36,787 nucleotides of DNA, taken from NCBI RefSeq assembly GCF_016658545.1, contig NZ_JACVZC010000056.1, forward strand, positions 1 through 36,787, read 5' to 3'. Shown piece after piece: positions 1 to 7,839 of the stretch; the stretch's first letter is position 1; each line of letters starts with the position of its first letter. Made by a program: the position numbers and the translations under genes. The stretch is from Pseudomonas sp. S37. Its GTDB lineage: Bacteria; Pseudomonadota; Gammaproteobacteria; Pseudomonadales; Pseudomonadaceae. The notes under the pieces are model-generated. The model saw only the letters and a list, made by a program, of their open reading frames with translations, searched no databases and was not told where the DNA came from.

Positions 1-19
1 TTCAGAACCTGTGGTAATC

Positions 20-50
20 CTGTGGGAGCGGGTTTACCCGCGAAGAGGCC
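20..50. repeat. REP palindrome, single unit
   Basis: One unit of the P. putida-type REP, with a GCGGG-TTTA-CCCGC core flanked by a GTGGGA side and a GAAGAGGCC side. Elsewhere in this window these units occur as inverted pairs, so a partner may lie before base 1. It sits about 65 bases upstream of mnmC. Confidence 0.85.
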
Positions 51-71
51 AGTACAGCCTATGCAAACCTT

Positions 72-99
72 GCGGATGGCATAAAATCGCGCCATCCGC
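72..99 (+). promoter_or_regulatory. Hairpin in the mnmC leader
   Basis: A perfect 9-base inverted repeat (GCGGATGGC at 72-80, GCCATCCGC at 91-99) encloses a 10-base AT-rich loop containing TAAAAT at 82-87. It ends 16 bases before the mnmC start. It could be a leader hairpin or a protein-binding dyad around a -10-like element. No good -35 was seen, so the function is open. Confidence 0.4.
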
Positions 100-115
100 T
101 GCAACCGAGCCAACC

Positions 116-2080
116 ATGTCCACCCTCCTCCAGCACGCCCAGATCGACTGGGACGACCAGGGCCGCCCCCATTCGCGGCAGTACGACGACGTCTATTTCG
201 CGGTCAACGAAGGCATCGAAGAAACCAAGCACGTGTTCCTCGGCCAGACCCGTCTGGCCGAGCGCTTTGCCGGCCTGGCGCCGCACACCAGCCTGGTGAT
301 CGGCGAAACCGGCTTTGGCACCGGCATGAACTTCTTCTGCGCCTGGCAATTATTCGAACAGCATGCGCACGCTGATGCGCGCCTGCATTTCGTCAGTGTC
401 GAAAAGTACCCCCTCGGCCACGCCGACATGGCCCGCGCCGTGCGCCTGTGGCCTGAACTTGCCGCCTACACCGAGCCGCTGCTGGCGCAGTACGTGGCCG
501 TACACCCGGGCTTTCAGCAGTTCACCTTCGCCGATGGCCGGGTCACCCTCACCCTGCTGATCGGCGATGTGCTGGAACAGCTGCCGCAACTGGATGCGCA
601 GATTGACGTGTGGTTCCTCGACGGCTTCGCCCCGGCCAAGAACCCCGACATGTGGACCCCGGCGCTGTTCGCCCAGTTGGCGCGCCTGTCTCACGCCGGC
701 ACGGTACTGGGTACGTTCACCACCACCGGCTGGGTACGCCGCAGCCTGGTCGACGCCGGCTTTGCCATGAAGAAGGTGCCCGGCATCGGCAAGAAGTGGG
801 AGGTGATGAGTGGCGCCTACGTCGGCGCCCTGCCCGGCCCCGCCGCCCCCTGGTACGCCCGCCCGCCTGCCGCACCGGGGCCGCGCGAAGCCTTGGTGAT
901 CGGTGCCGGGCTGGCTGGCAGCACCAGCGCCGCCAGCCTGGCCCGGCGTGGCTGGCAGGTGACCGTGCTGGAGCGCCACCCGGCACCCGCGCAGGAAGCC
1001 TCCGGTAACCCGCAGGGGGTGCTGTACCTCAAGCTGTCGGCCCACGGCACGGCGCTCTCGCAGATGATTCTGTCGGGGTTCGGCTACACACGGCGCCAGC
1101 TTGAGCGCATGCAGCGCGGCCATGACTGGGATGCCTGCGGCGTGCTGCAGCTGGCGTTCGACAGCAAGGAGGCCGAGCGCCAGGGCAAGCTGGCTGCCGC
1201 CTTCGACTACGACCTGCTGCACACACTGGCGCGCAGCGAGGCCGAAGCCATCGCCGGGGTGGCCTTGCCGGCTGGCGGGCTGTTCTACCCCGAAGGTGGC
1301 TGGGTGCACCCGCCAGCGCTGTGCCAGCAGCAATTGCAGCACCCGCGCATTCGGCTGGTGACGCATCAGGAAGTCATCGAGCTGCGCAAGGTCGATGAGC
1401 AGTGGCAGGCCTGGGCGGGCGAACACCTGCTGGCCAGCGCGCCGGTGGTGATCCTGGCCGGGGCTGCCGAGGTACGCCGGTTTGAAGCCTGTGCAGGGCT
1501 GCCGCTCAAGCGCATCCGTGGGCAGGTTACACGCTTGCCGGCCACCGCCAGCAGCCGGGCGTTGCGCACCGTGGTGTGCGCGGAGGGCTATGTGGCACCC
1601 CCGCGTGGTGATGAGCACACCTTGGGTGCGAGTTTTGATTTTCACAGTGAAGACCTGGCGCCGACGGTGGCCGAGCATCAGGGCAACCTGGCCTTGCTGG
1701 AGGAGATTTCTACGGATCTGGCCCAGCGCCTGGGTGTGGCCGAGCTGGACCCTGAGCAGTTGCAAGGGCGTGCGGCGTTCCGCTGTACCAGCCCGGATTA
1801 CTTGCCGATTGTAGGGCCGGTGGCGGATGGGCAGGCGTTTGCCGAGGCGTATGCGGTGCTGGGGCGCGATGCGCGGCAGGTGCCAGAGGTGGCCTGCCCT
1901 TGGCTGGGTGGGTTGTATGTGAACAGCGGGCATGGCTCGCGCGGGTTGATTACGGCGCCGTTGAGTGGGGAACTGGTGGCGGCCTGGGTGTGCGGGGAAC
2001 CGCTGCCGTTGCCGCGGGCGGTGGCAGAGGCTTGTCACCCGAATAGGTTTGGGTTGCGCAAGCTTATCCGAGGTAAGTGA
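116..2080 (+). CDS. mnmC: tRNA 5-methylaminomethyl-2-thiouridine biosynthesis bifunctional protein MnmC
   Basis: MnmC completes the mnm5s2U modification at wobble position 34 of certain tRNAs. Its C-terminal FAD domain removes the carboxymethyl group from cmnm5(s2)U, and its N-terminal SAM domain methylates the resulting nm5(s2)U. The 654-residue product shows both parts. A glycine-rich SAM loop (GETGFGTG) lies at residues 63-70, a DVWFLDGFAP motif starts near residue 164, and an FAD-binding GAGLAG lies at 263-268. The C-terminal GLYVNSGHGSRG segment is typical of DAO-type FAD domains. I chose ATG 116 because the in-frame extension back to base 11 would translate a REP element. No strong Shine-Dalgarno is visible. 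The fusion is full length. The cytoplasmic location is inferred from the family. Confidence 0.96.
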   Translation: MSTLLQHAQIDWDDQGRPHSRQYDDVYFAVNEGIEETKHVFLGQTRLAERFAGLAPHTSLVIGETGFGTGMNFFCAWQLFEQHAHADARLHFVSVEKYPLGHADMARAVRLWPELAAYTEPLLAQYVAVHPGFQQFTFADGRVTLTLLIGDVLEQLPQLDAQIDVWFLDGFAPAKNPDMWTPALFAQLARLSHAGTVLGTFTTTGWVRRSLVDAGFAMKKVPGIGKKWEVMSGAYVGALPGPAAPWYARPPAAPGPREALVIGAGLAGSTSAASLARRGWQVTVLERHPAPAQEASGNPQGVLYLKLSAHGTALSQMILSGFGYTRRQLERMQRGHDWDACGVLQLAFDSKEAERQGKLAAAFDYDLLHTLARSEAEAIAGVALPAGGLFYPEGGWVHPPALCQQQLQHPRIRLVTHQEVIELRKVDEQWQAWAGEHLLASAPVVILAGAAEVRRFEACAGLPLKRIRGQVTRLPATASSRALRTVVCAEGYVAPPRGDEHTLGASFDFHSEDLAPTVAEHQGNLALLEEISTDLAQRLGVAELDPEQLQGRAAFRCTSPDYLPIVGPVADGQAFAEAYAVLGRDARQVPEVACPWLGGLYVNSGHGSRGLITAPLSGELVAAWVCGEPLPLPRAVAEACHPNRFGLRKLIRGK

Positions 2081-2096
2081 AGGGCCGGGGGATGCT

Positions 2097-2183
2097 CTGT
2101 GGGAGCGGGTTCACCCGCGAACACCGGCGTAGCCGGTGCCATGCACCGCGCCGATTTCTTCGCGAGTGAACTCGCTCCCACAG
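2097..2183. repeat. REP inverted pair
   Basis: Two REP units face each other between mnmC and asnO. The left unit has core GCGGG-TTCA-CCCGC and the right unit GCGAG-TGAA-CTCGC. The right unit changed both sides of its stem, so pairing is kept, which supports selection on the hairpin. It may act as a 3' barrier for mnmC mRNA. The rest of the gap to 2313 is AT-richer and probably holds the asnO promoter, but I could not assign boxes. Confidence 0.85.
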
Positions 2184-2313
2184 AAAACACGGCAGTCCAG
2201 CTTTTTTTCATATAACAGATTGTTCTAAAACTCTCACAAAGCACACAGGTCAGTTCCTTAAGGTGCCCTAATCCGGGGCATCACCTCCCCAACGGAAAAA
2301 CCGGTAAGGACTT

Positions 2314-4101
2314 ATGTGCGGATTAGCAGGAGAGTTGCGTTTCACCCCCATCGACCAAGCCCCTCGCCCAGCCGACCTGGCTGCGGTAGAGCGCATCACC
2401 CATCACCTGGCCCCGCGTGGCCCGGATGCCTGGGGCTTCCATAGCCAGGGGCCGATTGCCCTCGGCCACCGGCGCCTGAAAATCATGGACCTGTCCGACG
2501 GCTCGGCGCAGCCGATGGTCGACAACACCCTGGGCCTGTCACTGGCCTTCAACGGCGCGATCTACAACTTCCCCGAGCTGCGCCAGGAGCTGCAGGACCT
2601 GGGCTACCAGTTCTGGTCCGACGGCGACACAGAAGTGCTGCTCAAGGGCTACCATGCCTGGGGCGCGGCGCTGCTGCCCAAGCTCAACGGCATGTTCGCC
2701 CTGGCCATCTGGGAGCGCGACAACCAGCGCCTGTTCCTGGCCCGCGACCGCCTTGGCGTCAAGCCGCTGTACCTGTCGCGTAACGGCGAGCGCCTGCGCT
2801 TTGCCTCGACCTTGCCAGCGCTGCTCAAGGGCGGCGACATTGACCCGATGCTCGACCCGGTGGCGCTCAACCACTACCTGAACTTCCACGCCGTGGTGCC
2901 GGCGCCGCGCACCCTGCTGGCCAACGTGCAAAAGCTGGAGCCTGGCACCTGGATGCGCATCGACCGCCATGGCGAAGTGGAACGCCAGACCTGGTGGCAG
3001 CTGAAATACGGCGCCAACCCCGACGAGCGTGAACTGGACCTGGAAGGCTGGACCACCCGTGTGCTCGACGCCACCCGCGACGCTGTGGCCATCCGCCAAC
3101 GCGCGGCCGTCGATGTCGGTGTGCTGCTGTCCGGCGGGGTCGATTCCAGCCTGCTGGTCGGCCTGCTGCGCGAAGTGGGCGTGGACGACCTGTCGACCTT
3201 CTCCATCGGTTTTGAAGATGCCGGCGGCGAGCGCGGCGACGAGTTCCAGTACTCCGACCTGATCGCCAGGCATTACGGCACGCGCCACCACCAGTTGCGC
3301 ATTGCCGAACACGAAATCATCGACCAGCTGCCGGCGGCGTTCCGCGCCATGAGCGAGCCAATGGTCAGCCATGACTGCATCGCCTTCTACCTGCTGTCAC
3401 GCGAAGTGGCCAAGCACTGCAAGGGCGTGCAGAGCGGCCAGGGTGCCGACGAGCTGTTTGCCGGCTACCACTGGTACCCGCAGGTGGACGGCGCCGACGA
3501 TGCCTTTACCGCCTATCGCGATGCCTTCTTCGACCGCAGCCATGCCGAGTACCGCGACACCGTGCAGGCGCCGTGGCTGCTGGAAACCGACGCCGCTGGC
3601 GACTTCGTGCGTGAGCACTTTGCCCGCCCCGGCGCAGCAGACGCGGTGGACAAGGCCCTGCGCCTGGACAGCACGGTGATGCTGGTCGACGACCCGGTCA
3701 AGCGGGTGGACAACATGACCATGGCCTGGGGCCTGGAGGCGCGCACGCCGTTCCTCGACTACCGCCTGGTGGAGCTGTCGGCGCGCATCCCGGCACGCTT
3801 CAAGCTGCCTGATGGCGGCAAGCAGGTGCTCAAGCAGGCGGCGCGACGGGTGATCCCGCATGAGGTGATCGACCGCAAGAAAGGCTACTTCCCGGTACCG
3901 GGCCTGAAGCACCTGGAAGGTGCCACGCTGGGCTGGGTGCGCGAGCTGCTGACCGACCCCAGCCAGGACCGCGGGCTGTTCAACCCGGCCATGCTCGACC
4001 GCCTGCTGAGCAACCCGCACGGCCAGCTGACGCCGCTGCGGGGTTCCAAGCTGTGGCAGCTGGCAGCGCTTAACCTGTGGCTGAGCGAACAAGGAATCTG
4101 A
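2314..4101 (+). CDS. asnO: N-acetylglutaminylglutamine amidotransferase (asparagine synthetase-like)
   Basis: This class II glutamine amidotransferase belongs to the asparagine synthetase B family. In NAGGN synthesis it amidates the C-terminal carboxylate of N-acetylglutaminylglutamine, using glutamine and ATP. The 595-residue protein starts MCGLAGE, which exposes Cys2 as the glutaminase nucleophile. The PPi-loop motif SGGVDSS lies at residues 273-279, followed by typical synthetase motifs (GQGADELFAGY, RTPFLDYRLVEL). A TAAGGA just upstream of ATG 2314 is a usable ribosome site. The next gene, ngg, follows after 3 bases. That pairing separates this gene from ordinary asnB and identifies the osmolyte locus known from Sinorhizobium and Pseudomonas aeruginosa. 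Osmotic induction is expected from the family, but I could not recognise the promoter. Confidence 0.93.
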   Translation: MCGLAGELRFTPIDQAPRPADLAAVERITHHLAPRGPDAWGFHSQGPIALGHRRLKIMDLSDGSAQPMVDNTLGLSLAFNGAIYNFPELRQELQDLGYQFWSDGDTEVLLKGYHAWGAALLPKLNGMFALAIWERDNQRLFLARDRLGVKPLYLSRNGERLRFASTLPALLKGGDIDPMLDPVALNHYLNFHAVVPAPRTLLANVQKLEPGTWMRIDRHGEVERQTWWQLKYGANPDERELDLEGWTTRVLDATRDAVAIRQRAAVDVGVLLSGGVDSSLLVGLLREVGVDDLSTFSIGFEDAGGERGDEFQYSDLIARHYGTRHHQLRIAEHEIIDQLPAAFRAMSEPMVSHDCIAFYLLSREVAKHCKGVQSGQGADELFAGYHWYPQVDGADDAFTAYRDAFFDRSHAEYRDTVQAPWLLETDAAGDFVREHFARPGAADAVDKALRLDSTVMLVDDPVKRVDNMTMAWGLEARTPFLDYRLVELSARIPARFKLPDGGKQVLKQAARRVIPHEVIDRKKGYFPVPGLKHLEGATLGWVRELLTDPSQDRGLFNPAMLDRLLSNPHGQLTPLRGSKLWQLAALNLWLSEQGI

Positions 4102-4104
4102 CCG

Positions 4105-5850
4105 ATGAAAGCCCACGAAATCGCTTACGGTCAGCGCCTGTTGCGCGGCCAGGCGCCGTCCTACGAGCGCCTGCAGGCGCGCCTGGCCGGCGACGGCAGC
4201 CAGCCCCACGACCAGCCGCGTGCCGTGCACTGCGGCTGGGGCCGGCTGCTGATTGGCCACACCTACCCCGATCCGGTTTCCCTGGCCGAGGACCTGCTCG
4301 ACGAACGCCCCGGCGAACGGGACATCGCCCTGTACGTGGCAGCCCCGCAGCAGGTGCTGGCCCAGGCCCCGCAACAGCTGTTCCTCGACCCGTCCGACAC
4401 CCTGCGCCTGTGGTTCACCGACTACCGCCCTGCGCAGCGGGTGTTCCGTGGCTTTCGCGTGCGGCGGGCGCAGAACCCGGCCGACTGGCAGGCGATCAAC
4501 ACCCTGTACCAGGCGCGCGGCATGCTGCCGGTGGACGCCGAGCTGCTGACCCCGCGGCACCTGGGCGGCCCGGTGTACTGGCTGGCCGAAGACGAAGACA
4601 GCGGCGCGGTGATTGGCAGCGTCATGGGCCTGAACCACGCCAAGGCCTTCGATGACCCGGAGCACGGCAGCAGCCTGTGGTGCCTGGCGGTAGACCCGCA
4701 CTGCACCCGCCCTGGCGTCGGTGAAGTGCTGGTGCGCCACCTGATCGAGCACTTCATGAGCCGGGGCCTGGCCTACCTCGACCTGTCGGTACTGCACGAC
4801 AACCGCCAGGCCAAGCGCCTGTACCAGAAGCTGGGCTTTCGCAACCTGCCCACCTTCGCGGTCAAGCGCAAGAACGGCATCAACGAGCAGCTGTTCCTCG
4901 GGCCGGGGCCGCAAGCTGACCTTAACCCCTACGCGCGTATCATCGTCGACGAAGCGCTGCGCCGCGGCATCGAGGTCCATGTGGATGACGCGGCTGGCGG
5001 CCTGTTCACCCTGAGCCTGGGCGGGCGCCGCATTCGCTGCCGTGAATCGCTCAGCGACCTGACCAGCGCCGTGACCATGACCCTGTGCCAGGACAAGCGC
5101 CTGACCCAGCATGCCCTGCTCAACGCAGGCTTACAGGTGCCGGCGCAGCAACTGGCCGGCAATGCCGACGACAACCTGGCGTTTCTCGAGGAGCATGGCG
5201 CGGTGGTGGTCAAGCCGGTCGATGGCGAGCAAGGCCAAGGCGTGGCGGTGAACCTGGCCTGCATTGACGAGATTACCCAGGCGGTTGCGCATGCACGCCA
5301 GTTCGACAGCCGCGTACTGCTGGAAAGTTTCCATGCCGGGCATGACCTGCGCATCGTGGTGATCGGTTACGAAGTGGTGGCTGCCGCCATTCGTCACCCG
5401 GCGCAGGTGCTGGGTGACGGCAAGCACAGCGTGCGCCAGTTGATCGAAGCCCAAAGCCGGCGGCGCCAGGCGGCTACTGGTGGCGAAAGCCGCATTCCGC
5501 TGGATGACGAAACCGAACGCACCTTGCGGGTGGCGGGCTTTGCCTATGACGACGTGTTGCCTGCCGGCCAGCGCCTGGCGGTGCGGCGTACCGCCAACCT
5601 GCACACCGGCGGCACCCTCGAAGATGTCACCGCACGCCTGCACCCGGTGCTGGCCGACGCGGCTGTGCGCGCTGCGCGGGCGCTGGAAATACCGGTGGTG
5701 GGGCTGGACTTCATGGTGCGCGATGCCGGGCAGCCGGAGTACGTGATCATCGAAGCCAACGAACGTGCCGGCCTGGCCAACCATGAACCGCAGCCTACGG
5801 CCGAGCGCTTTATTGACCTGCTGTTTCCGCATAGCCGGCCTTTGGCGTAA
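4105..5850 (+). CDS. ngg: N-acetylglutaminylglutamine synthetase (GNAT plus ATP-grasp)
   Basis: Ngg builds the acetylated glutamine dipeptide that AsnO then amidates to the osmolyte NAGGN. The 581-residue protein is a fusion. An N-terminal GNAT acetyltransferase domain spans roughly residues 110-245, with an acetyl-CoA loop region near VDPHCTRPGVG at about 196. A C-terminal ATP-grasp domain related to cyanophycin synthetase spans roughly 300-580, with the ATP-binding VKPVDGEQGQG at about 369-379 and a metal-binding IIEANERAG near the end. ATG 4105 is only 3 bases after the asnO stop, with AAGGA at 4091-4095, so the two genes are co-transcribed. A REP pair begins about 8 bases after its stop. 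Confidence 0.94.
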   Translation: MKAHEIAYGQRLLRGQAPSYERLQARLAGDGSQPHDQPRAVHCGWGRLLIGHTYPDPVSLAEDLLDERPGERDIALYVAAPQQVLAQAPQQLFLDPSDTLRLWFTDYRPAQRVFRGFRVRRAQNPADWQAINTLYQARGMLPVDAELLTPRHLGGPVYWLAEDEDSGAVIGSVMGLNHAKAFDDPEHGSSLWCLAVDPHCTRPGVGEVLVRHLIEHFMSRGLAYLDLSVLHDNRQAKRLYQKLGFRNLPTFAVKRKNGINEQLFLGPGPQADLNPYARIIVDEALRRGIEVHVDDAAGGLFTLSLGGRRIRCRESLSDLTSAVTMTLCQDKRLTQHALLNAGLQVPAQQLAGNADDNLAFLEEHGAVVVKPVDGEQGQGVAVNLACIDEITQAVAHARQFDSRVLLESFHAGHDLRIVVIGYEVVAAAIRHPAQVLGDGKHSVRQLIEAQSRRRQAATGGESRIPLDDETERTLRVAGFAYDDVLPAGQRLAVRRTANLHTGGTLEDVTARLHPVLADAAVRAARALEIPVVGLDFMVRDAGQPEYVIIEANERAGLANHEPQPTAERFIDLLFPHSRPLA

Positions 5851-5857
5851 ACCCGTG

Positions 5858-6017
5858 CCGGCCTCTTCGCGGCTAAAGCCGCTCCCACAGGTACCGCATT
5901 GCCTTCAGGGCCTGTGGGTTCCTGTGATTGCCCTCAGGGCCTGTGGGATCCCTGTGATTGCCCTCAGGGCGTGTGGGGTACCTGTGGGAGCGGGTTCACC
6001 CGCGAAGAGGCCGGCAC
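5858..6017. repeat. REP inverted pair inside the NAGGN operon
   Basis: The left unit is at 5858-5890 with core GCGGC-TAAA-GCCGC. The right unit is at 5981-6017 with core GCGGG-TTCA-CCCGC. The pair separates ngg from the peptidase gene and ends 6 bases before that gene's Shine-Dalgarno, so it could protect upstream mRNA or reduce downstream expression. The linker is a tandem repeat, annotated separately. Confidence 0.85.
5898..5986 (+). repeat. Three tandem copies of a 29-30 bp repeat
   Basis: Copies lie at 5898-5926, 5927-5956 and 5957-5986. Each starts ATTGCC(C/T)TCAGGG and ends CCTGTG or ACCTGTG. They differ at a few positions and one copy is a base shorter. The last copy runs straight into the right REP unit. 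This looks like expansion of a REP linker. There are no spacers, so it is not a CRISPR. Confidence 0.85.
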
Positions 6018-6038
6018 AGGAGCAAGGAGTCCCAAACC

Positions 6039-7223
6039 ATGTCCGAACGACACCCCGAACCCGATCTCGACTACCTCAAACGCGTGCTGCTGGAGATGCT
6101 CGCCATCCCCAGCCCCACCGGTTTCACCGACACCATCGTGCGCTACGTGGCCGAACGCCTGGACGAACTGGGTATCCCCTTTGAGCTGACCCGCCGCGGC
6201 ACCATCCGCGCCACGCTCAAGGGCCGGCAAACCTCGCCCGACCGCGCGGTGTCCGCCCACCTCGACACCATCGGCGCCAGCGTGCGCCAGTTGCAGGACA
6301 ATGGCCGCCTGGCGCTGGCACCGGTCGGCTGCTGGTCCAGCCGCTTCGCCGAAGGCAGCCGGGTCAGCGTGTTCACCGACACTGGCGTGTTCCGTGGCAG
6401 CGTGCTGCCGCTGATGGCCAGCGGGCATGCCTTCAACACCGCCATCGACCAGATGCCGGTCAGTTGGGAACACGTGGAAGTGCGCCTGGACGCCTACTGT
6501 GCCACCCGCGCCGACTGCGAGGCACTGGGTGTGAGCATTGGTGACTTCGTCGCCTTCGACCCGCTGCCCGAGTTCACAGAAAGCGGCCATATCAGCGCCC
6601 GCCACCTTGACGACAAGGCGGGCGTAGCGGCGCTGCTGGCAGCGCTGAAGGCGGTGGTGGAAAGTGGCCAGCAACCGCTGATCGACCTCCACCCGCTGTT
6701 CACCATTACCGAGGAAACCGGCTCGGGTGCAGCCGGTGCCCTGCCCTGGGATGTCAGCGAGTTCGTAGGTATCGACATTGCCCCGGTAGCGCCCGGGCAG
6801 GCCTCCAGCGAGCACGCCGTGAGCGTGGCCATGCAGGACTCGTCAGGGCCTTACGACTACCACCTGTCCCGGCATTTGCTGAAGCTGGCCGGCGAGCACG
6901 ACCTGCCGGTGCGCCGCGACCTGTTCCGCTATTACTTCAGCGATGCCCATTCGGCGGTGACCGCGGGGCATGATATTCGCACGGCGCTGGTGGCGTTTGG
7001 CTGCGATGCCACCCATGGCTACGAGCGTACCCATATCGACAGCCTGGCGGCGTTGAGCCGGTTGCTGTCGGCGTACCTGCTGAGCCCACCGGTGTTTGCC
7101 AGTGATTCGCAGCCGGCCAATGCGTCGTTGGAGCGGTTCAGCCACCAGCTGGAGCATGATGCGCAGATGGAGAGCGATACCCGGGTGCCGGCGGTGGATA
7201 GCCTGGTAGGTAACAAGGCTTGA
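6039..7223 (+). CDS. Osmoregulated M42-type zinc aminopeptidase of the NAGGN locus
   Basis: This 394-residue cytoplasmic metallopeptidase is the usual third gene beside asnO and ngg. Its role is unproven; recycling of NAGGN or supply of glutamine are possibilities. A full co-catalytic metal set is visible: His74 (AHLDT), Asp191 (HLDDKAG), Glu226 with catalytic Glu225 (TEETGSG), Asp246 (GIDIAP) and His326 (THGYERTH). I chose ATG 6039 because AAGGAG lies at 6024-6029, 9 bases upstream, while the longer reading frame from 5958 would translate the repeat and REP. The REP pair upstream means it may be expressed at a different level from asnO-ngg. Confidence 0.88.
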   Translation: MSERHPEPDLDYLKRVLLEMLAIPSPTGFTDTIVRYVAERLDELGIPFELTRRGTIRATLKGRQTSPDRAVSAHLDTIGASVRQLQDNGRLALAPVGCWSSRFAEGSRVSVFTDTGVFRGSVLPLMASGHAFNTAIDQMPVSWEHVEVRLDAYCATRADCEALGVSIGDFVAFDPLPEFTESGHISARHLDDKAGVAALLAALKAVVESGQQPLIDLHPLFTITEETGSGAAGALPWDVSEFVGIDIAPVAPGQASSEHAVSVAMQDSSGPYDYHLSRHLLKLAGEHDLPVRRDLFRYYFSDAHSAVTAGHDIRTALVAFGCDATHGYERTHIDSLAALSRLLSAYLLSPPVFASDSQPANASLERFSHQLEHDAQMESDTRVPAVDSLVGNKA

Positions 7224-7231
7224 GGGCCTCG

Positions 7232-7250
7232 GGGGCTGCATTGCAGCCCC
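7232..7250. terminator. Hairpin after the NAGGN operon
   Basis: GGGGCTGC and GCAGCCCC form an 8-base stem around ATT, 8 bases after the peptidase stop codon. It is followed by AAAATA rather than a T run, so it is a weak intrinsic terminator at best and may only be an mRNA-end hairpin. Confidence 0.4.
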
Positions 7251-7307
7251 AAAATACCAAATGTTTCGCGTAGCATGCCCACACCAACACCCGAGACACC
7301 GCCCGAC

Positions 7308-7535
7308 ATGCTGATTCCCTACGACCAACTGCAAGCCGAAACCCTGACCCGCCTGATCGAAGACTTCGTCACCCGCGACGGCACCGACAACGGCGACGAC
7401 ACCCCGCTGGAAACCCGTGTGCTGCGGGTGCGCCAGGCACTGGCCAAGGGCCAGGCATTCATCTTGTTCGACCCCGAGAGCCAGCAGTGCCAGTTGCTCG
7501 CCCGGCATGACGTGCCTCGGGAGCTGCTCGACTAG
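7308..7535 (+). CDS. UPF0270 (YheU-like) protein
   Basis: A 75-residue protein of the YheU/UPF0270 family, whose function is unknown. It shows the family pattern: MLIPYDQL start, then LTRLIEDFVTRDGTD near residues 14-28, and a conserved LETRVLRVRQALAKG near the middle. I preferred ATG 7308 over an in-frame ATG at 7275 because MLIP is the usual N-terminus; neither has a clear Shine-Dalgarno. Its last 77 bases overlap the end of the oppositely oriented csrA/rsmI gene. It is acidic, soluble and probably cytoplasmic. Confidence 0.85.
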   Translation: MLIPYDQLQAETLTRLIEDFVTRDGTDNGDDTPLETRVLRVRQALAKGQAFILFDPESQQCQLLARHDVPRELLD

Positions 7536-7719
7536 CAGCCCCGCACTTGTCCTGGCTGGCCTCCTGGATGCGCTTGTACACCTCGGCCCGGTGCACCGGC
7601 ACCTCACGTGGTGCATCCACGCCAAAGCGCACCACCCCGTCGCGGGTTTCCACCACCATGATCCGGATGTCATCGTCAATGACGATGATCTCCCCTACTT
7701 CACGCCCGATTACCAGCAT
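7459..7719 (-). CDS. rsmI: CsrA/RsmA-family translational regulator, RsmI type, with extended tail
   Basis: CsrA-family proteins are RNA-binding dimers that bind GGA motifs in mRNA leaders and block or alter translation. The first ~52 residues match the family throughout (MLVIGREVGE, then VRFGVDAPREVPVHRAEVY), including His43-Arg44, where Arg44 is a key RNA contact. I use rsmI because P. putida has such a third CsrA paralogue. The reading frame is 86 residues, while CsrA is usually about 60. The last ~30 residues (Ala/Arg/Gly rich) read antisense through the end of the UPF0270 gene. A strong AGGAGG lies 8 bases before the ATG. It contains GGA triplets, so self-repression is possible but unproven. 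Confidence 0.9.
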   Translation of the reverse strand: MLVIGREVGEIIVIDDDIRIMVVETRDGVVRFGVDAPREVPVHRAEVYKRIQEASQDKCGAASRAAPEARHAGRATGTAGSRGRTR

Positions 7720-7727
7720 GTTCCGAT

Positions 7728-7733
7728 CCTCCT
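7728..7733 (-). promoter_or_regulatory. Strong ribosome binding site of rsmI
   Basis: AGGAGG on the minus strand, 8 bases before the rsmI ATG at 7719-7717. It fixes the start and overlaps two GGA triplets, the core that CsrA proteins recognise, so autoregulation is conceivable. Confidence 0.7.
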
Positions 7734-7839
7734 GCGAATGGGAAAACCGGAGCCTGCCTCGTAGGCATTCAGCTACTCAATAGCTCCACTACGATTCAGA
7801 AGAGCCCTACATTCATGGGTAACTTCTCCTACAGACCAT

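Noticed and set aside
3397..5112. Long minus-strand reading frame of 571 codons, and similar ones at 350-2038, 9177-10667 and 22028-23491
   Set aside because: They lie opposite well-supported genes in GC-rich DNA, show no recognisable domain, and are low-complexity His/Gln/Arg-rich, typical of antisense shadows.
5898..5986. CRISPR-like repeats
   Set aside because: The three copies are directly adjacent with no spacers and are related to REP linkers.
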